Below, in pieces: positions 59,286 through 64,000 of a stretch of DNA of 64,000 nt (the stretch's first letter is position 1; every line of letters starts with the position of its first letter). The DNA is taken from the NCBI RefSeq assembly GCF_052324685.1, contig NC_135211.1, positions 8,854,914-8,918,913 on the forward strand, given 5' to 3'. The notes under the pieces were generated by a model. That model was not told the origin of the DNA, made no database searches, and saw nothing but the letters and a program-made list of their open reading frames with translations. Source of the stretch: Brachyhypopomus gauderio. Its lineage: Eukaryota > Chordata > Actinopteri > Gymnotiformes > Hypopomidae. Position numbers and translations under genes: made by a program.

Positions 59286-60986
59286 GTTGAAAAATGACTT
59301 GTAAAAAGCCACTACGCTGTTTATACTTAAGGTTATGCGCTAACAATAAAAATATTTGAAATTCAAGATTTTAAGTAACAAACTAAAAAGAACACGAGGA
59401 GTCAAGGATGGGTGTAGAGGTTTTGTTGCAGGAAGTAAGCCCCATGTTTTAAAGCACAAATCAGCAAAGCAATTTTGCAGAAAACCACATCCCTTCCAGT
59501 GATACTTTTACACCTGAGAGGAAATTTGCTGCATGCAGACTGAATTTTATATAAAGCAACATTATGCACATGATTAGAAAAAAAAACTGGCAGCCAGACA
59601 AAAATAATTTGTGATGACTCATGATCATTTCATGTAACTGAACTTCACGAGATTTTATTAGTTGAATGAAATGATCAAAAGATTATATATTCTTTCTCTA
59701 TTTTTATATTAGTTTTCTATAAGTTATTTTAGTATTTTGTAAGTGGTCCTTATGTTATGGTATTAAATCATGAATAATTTTTTTACATACACTGCACATT
59801 CACAAACAGCTTAATGTTCACACCACACTTTTGATATACTGTATGTAGAATACATGTGTACACACTGATCAAGTCCAGAAACACTGTGCAGGAAGTTAAA
59901 TTAGGGTTGTTTGATCAAAGAAAGGGAAAACATGGGATCAAAAATCTTAGCTCTCAAGGGACAAACTATGACTACTTTTAATCAATAGAAACTAGAACTT
60001 TGTACATTGTCATTATATCACAAAGGAATTTGACAAAAACTGCTTTGTTGTCTCTATTGAAGAAATTCTTATATTTGCCTGCATTCTCAGACCACCCTTA
60101 AGTTTGAAGTCTGTTATATATATTTTTGGTATTTCTGCTTTGATGGAAAGTTATGTTTTCATGGTTAAAAGTAGAACAAAAATGTTTAACTTATTATATA
60201 CAGAAGAGCTGTCCCTGGTTGAAAGGCTGGTTTTAGTAGTGTGGAAAGGCTGTTGTTAGTTCTTTGTAGTGCACGATGACCTGAAAGACTTCCCACACTC
60301 TCTGGGTCACAGTGACAAGAAGCTGAGGGTACATAGTGCACAGCACAGACACTGATGTAGATATTCCAGATGGTTTGTTTATTAGCTACATTCACCAATC
60401 ATGCAGTGAAAATAAATAAATAAACACAAATGCATCTGTAAAATATAGAAATACATTTTCTCTTGGAATTTGAGCTTCCAGATATTATTGAACAATTAAA
60501 CAATAAAACTCAGGCCTAGAGGATCTTTAGTCAAAGTAAGCTTAATTGCCATACTTTCTCACCATAACATGTTAAATGAGAAATAAATTGTAATTTCCCC
60601 AACAGGAGATGTTACAATTAACAAAAAATTGCTGCAGAAAATACTGCAAATGATGTAAACAGTGTAAATATGATAAATACAGACTGGAGAGTGAACAGGA
60701 GAGTGAAAAATATTGATGCATGCAATTAATATGCAAACTACAACGCTATACAACACTATACAAACTATGGAAAACTGTACAGCACATTTAACAATAAATA
60801 AGCACAAGACAGAACAGTAAACTAGAAAGCAGGCATTTTATATGCATTATACAGTGCATGCTGATAGCTCTTAATATATTTTTGCAGATTACACATTGCC
60901 AAAGGAGCAGATAAACTGAATTATGTTTAATCTGAAGTGTAACGCGACTGGTGCAGGGTATGTGAGAATCGATGTGAGAATCGATC
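59286..60986. other. Upstream flank of sit1
   Basis: The sit1 5' UTR and promoter should lie in the first few hundred bases above 59285; no TATA box can be singled out. The rest is AT-rich without supported features. Confidence 0.4.
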
Positions 60987-60987
60987 A

Positions 60988-61063
60988 GGGGTGGGTTTCC
61001 CGAAACGTTTCATACGAGGTTACGAAGTACTTGGCGCTACGAACGTTTCGGGAAACCCACCCC
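60988..61063. repeat. 76-bp palindromic element with 22-bp perfect arms
   Basis: GGGGTGGGTTTCCCGAAACG(TT) and its exact complement enclose 32 bases that include short internal inverted parts (TACGAAGTA; GGCGCTACG). It looks like a foldback MITE. Confidence 0.8.
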
Positions 61064-62099
61064 AGATTGATGGTGTAGGTGTCCATTGGAAAGTCTGCTC
61101 AGCAGAGGGTGCCTGTGAGTGTAGTGTAGTAGTGTAGAGCTCTGCAGCCTACGTCCCGACGGGAAAACCAGTAATGCACTGGGCAGCCTTCACCGCCTGC
61201 TGCAGAGATGTCCTGTTTGAAATGGAGCAATGTCTGTATCACACAATGATGCTACTGTAGGGCAGGATGCTTTTTTTTTACACTTGCACCAATAGAAATC
61301 TTCGTTCGGCACTTCCTACGTGCCGAATAAATCATTCTGATCGGCCAAGTGACACCTAGTGGTTAGCAGAAATTATAGCTCTTTAAAATCGACAATTGCT
61401 GGAAACGAAGTTGCTGATTTCTTATTTTCTGAAAATAAAATACCTAATGATAATCTTCAATGAAAATATTCATCTTTTGTTTGCATTTTGGTAACTGTCA
61501 AAAACAAAATATTCACACAAAACACCTCTTTAATAATTAAAACTATTTTGAGAACATTCACTGCAGCGTTTCTTCCACACGTGCCTAAATATTTGTGCAG
61601 CCCTGTAGGTCAGTTCCAAACCTTTTGAAGCAGTGCCACCCTAATCAGTGTATCAGTGACATCTGATGCTGTAGATACCATTAGCCACATTATAGTAGGC
61701 TAGTTACTTTGATACAAGCACTGTGTCAAAACAGTATGCTTTTTAATTGTGAAATGAACTTTAATGCCTCTTCTCATTAAGCAAGACTGTATTAGGTGTT
61801 TCTAACTTCAAGATTTGTGGAGGTGCGCTCAGTAAACAAGATTTACTGTTATATGTTAGGAGTGTCTAAAGAGCTCTGAGGTAATTGTAACCAGACAATA
61901 TAATGCCTTATTTAACTGAAGACCAGCTTGCAGTGGACTGTTTTCTCTTTTAATGTAAGTGATCCGACATCTGAAAATGGGAAAGTGTCTGTCGTACGTC
62001 GTACGTTTCATATGGCCCTCATCTTCATTTGTTTATTGTAATTATCCTGATGCTTCTGTTTCCTCTATGCCCTCCTCCTATTCTATGTCGCTCCCTGGC
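61064..62099. other. No gene recognised
   Basis: A somewhat GC-richer part near 61080-61380, then AT-rich sequence. No ORF or repeat border that I can support. Confidence 0.35.
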
Positions 62100-63015
62100 C
62101 TAATGCCATAATGGTTATCACCTGCCTCCACTGCACTCTGGATACAAAAGATGCTGGAAAATAATCTAATTTATTGGAAGGTCCTCCAAACATTTTGCAG
62201 GTCATTCATTCCAACAGCTGTGAGACTGTATAACACATCATGATGTCATGAGTCACTTGGACAATTTAGTCTGCTGCCGTCAAATTTACTTTTATTTAAC
62301 CAGAAATTATATTTTTGACTGGAAATTACACAGGCATCTCCCAGGAGATAATATGATGATGTACAAGAGGCATCATTGTGGGAAAAAATATTTCTCATCT
62401 TTTATTCACATTTGAACAAAAAATGGCATGTCCAAAATTATTCATACCCTTTGAAAACCGATACATGATGTTCATTAAAGGGCCGGATCTGGCCCGCGGG
62501 CCGCCAGTTGAATAGCCCAGGGTTAAGTTAAGTGGAAGCCTGTGAGCCTGTGTTTCCGCCTATCAGCACTGTGATGCCTCCGCAGAATGTTGGTGATTGG
62601 TGGGCCCGCTGTTCATTTACAGAGGGCCAGGCAGTTATAATTCAGCACAATACCAGTTTCAAATGACAGTAAAATTGACCAATCATATCTTCCCTTTTAG
62701 TGGGCGGGCTTAACTGTATGATAATTTCCGCACGCTGTCACGATCACAACAAATTTTTTCGGAGGGGGGGTAGGTTTAATGGTCACGGTTCGCTACTGCT
62801 TTTTACATATGGTACATATACATTGTATTTATCTACAATCCCACCCATAATGAATACTGTGTATGCTATGTACAAATTGCAAATTACCGGCCACATATTT
62901 TTTATGTATGTAGTGTTTTATATTTTGTTCTATTTTTATTTGACTTCATCCATACCTGTACGTGAGCTGCTATAAAATTTTCCCGAGGTGGTATCATGAA
63001 AGTCTAATCTTATCT
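62100..63015 (+). mobile_element. Remnant of an L2/Rex1-type LINE, interrupted
   Basis: At 62195-62240 the plus strand reads RSFIPTAVRLYNTS-like text (GGTCATTCATTCCAACAGC), the usual C-terminus of these LINE proteins. The 3' tail follows at 62940-63015: GAGCTGCTATAAAATTTTCC, then GAAAGTCTAATC and (TCTTA)n. A separate repeat (62520-62740) lies between them. Confidence 0.55.
62520..62740 (+). repeat. Interspersed repeat, partner of 48150-48345
   Basis: GGTTAAGTTAAGTGGAAGCC to GATAATTTCCGCACGCTG; matches the other copy in reverse. Includes a short segment (CCGCAGAATGTTGGTGATTG) absent from the other copy. Confidence 0.75.
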
Positions 63016-63615
63016 TATCTTATATAATCCACAGACATAGGCCTTGCCAGACCACCCTACAGTTCAGAGGCCAACCAATAACCAACCTGGAAGATAACCT
63101 AGATAGGTTATGAAACCTCAGCTTACTAGAAACCTGGCCAGCAAGAGCCAGCTGTGCTCTTCAGAACTGTTTTGAGGACACCACCTTTGCCACGTCAAAC
63201 TGGAGGAGTATACAGCATTGATCTATATTACAGATCAATGGTATACAGCATCAGTGACTGGTTACATCAGCAACTGTACTGTAACGGTCAGAGACCGGTC
63301 TTTGGTAACTGTACATGCTGTATGCCATCGGATCAATAAGGGAGCGGAGAGACACATAGCAAGTAGGTCTTCTGTTAAATAGAATACCGTCCTCTGAGCA
63401 GAAAATTGGTTATTTGGTTCCTCTTCTACAGTATCTTTAAAACACGTATTTAAGAATTTGATTGCAAATACAATGCAGGTATCCCTCACGCAGTCCTGTG
63501 TGAATCCAGCATCGACGTCATTACGTGGTATAAGTGGGCGTTTCTGAAACACGTCCACTCAAACCCGCCTGAGTAGCTCTTTTCTACTCTTAACACGGAC
63601 GGTGTTGAAGTTAAA
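63016..63615. other. Spacer and probable promoter of the right-edge gene
   Basis: The last 100 bases before 63616 are richer in CpG (ACGTCATTACGTGG, CACGGACGGTG) and hold a CRE-like ACGTCA, compatible with a promoter. Nothing else supported. Confidence 0.35.
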
Positions 63616-63685
63616 ATGTTTCGGGTTTGGTCGAAGTTATTGTTGGTGTTTCTCTTTGCATTTCCATCTGGCTATAATACTGTCG
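63616..63685 (+). CDS. Signal-peptide exon of an unidentified gene (5' end only)
   Basis: ATG at 63616 in context TTAAAATGTTTC opens MFRVWSKLLLVFLFAFPSG, then YNTV and a strong donor G|GTGAGT at 63685 (phase 1). A basic start, a leucine/phenylalanine core and small residues before YNT form a clear signal peptide, so the product is secreted or a type I membrane protein. The remainder lies beyond the window. In mammals SIT1 lies next to CCDC107, which also starts with a signal-like segment; that link is a guess from synteny only. Confidence 0.6.
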
Positions 63686-64000
63686 GTGAGTTATTACAAA
63701 CGTAAACGTTACATCATTTTAAACCCGCTTATCCGAGTTATAGATCCGACTGACGTGGCATAAACTTTTTTTGATAAGTGCCTCATTCATTGTACTTTTT
63801 TAGCGTTTTTGGTTTTGTTTAGATCAATGTATCTAAATACAGCGTAGCCTACAGCTTTTTAGAGCTAATGTAAAAGTTGTTGAATTTTGTTAATCGTTTT
63901 TATTGGATTTTGGCTAGCCGTTACATTTCGTGCAAACTGGACCATATATTTGCTCAGTTTACACGATAGAGAGTATAATGCTTTGTATAGAACATACTGG

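Noticed and set aside
59286..63600. Possible RMRP RNA gene, expected near SIT1 by mammalian synteny
   Set aside because: I looked for conserved RMRP blocks and found nothing convincing in this interval.

Overview
This window is from a vertebrate nuclear genome, almost certainly a teleost fish. It has spliced genes with GT-AG introns, a dense mix of LINE, Tc1, hAT and LTR repeats of fish type, long microsatellites, and two recognisable single-copy vertebrate genes. No bacterial-type operons, rRNA, tRNA or CRISPR arrays were seen.

Host genes. Two genes are on the minus strand. arfgap1 (CDS 43867 down to 34321, 12 coding exons, 414 aa) is complete: ArfGAP zinc finger, arginine finger, ALPS-like helix and tryptophan-rich tail. 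About 9 kb further along lies a six-exon gene (59285 down to 53024, 178 aa) that I identify as a teleost sit1, a transmembrane adaptor that tunes T-cell receptor signalling. The identification rests on the order of its tyrosine motifs. At the right edge a plus-strand signal-peptide exon (63616-63685) opens an unidentified gene. Two weaker minus-strand exon candidates are at 411-476 and 28426-28557.

Left third (1.2-28.1 kb). This part is almost all transposons, often nested. It starts with a decayed L1-type LINE, itself hit by a 260-bp repeat and an LTR fragment. An inverted-repeat element carrying a solo LTR follows, then a Tc1 element split by an insertion that carries a Myb/SANT-like gene remnant, then a hAT-type element split by a solo LTR. 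Last comes a second hAT-like element split by an 11.7-kb head-to-tail array of a fish repeat rich in GGCGCTAT. Several insertions have exact target-site duplications, which fix their borders.

Middle and right. Introns of arfgap1 hold a Tc1-like element with an RTE LINE fragment inside it. The gap between arfgap1 and sit1 holds two solo LTRs and a nearly intact Tc1 transposase whose first catalytic aspartate is replaced. A sit1 intron contains a complete 2.1-kb LTR element with matching 5-bp duplications. Instead of gag-pol it carries one 424-codon ORF for an acidic, repetitive protein. Several solo LTRs in the window resemble its LTRs in ends, duplication size or sequence.

Most interesting points: the non-autonomous LTR element with its own unknown ORF, the modular GGCGCTAT array, the sit1 assignment, and a GC-AG intron in arfgap1. 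All identities come from reading the sequence; no database search was run.
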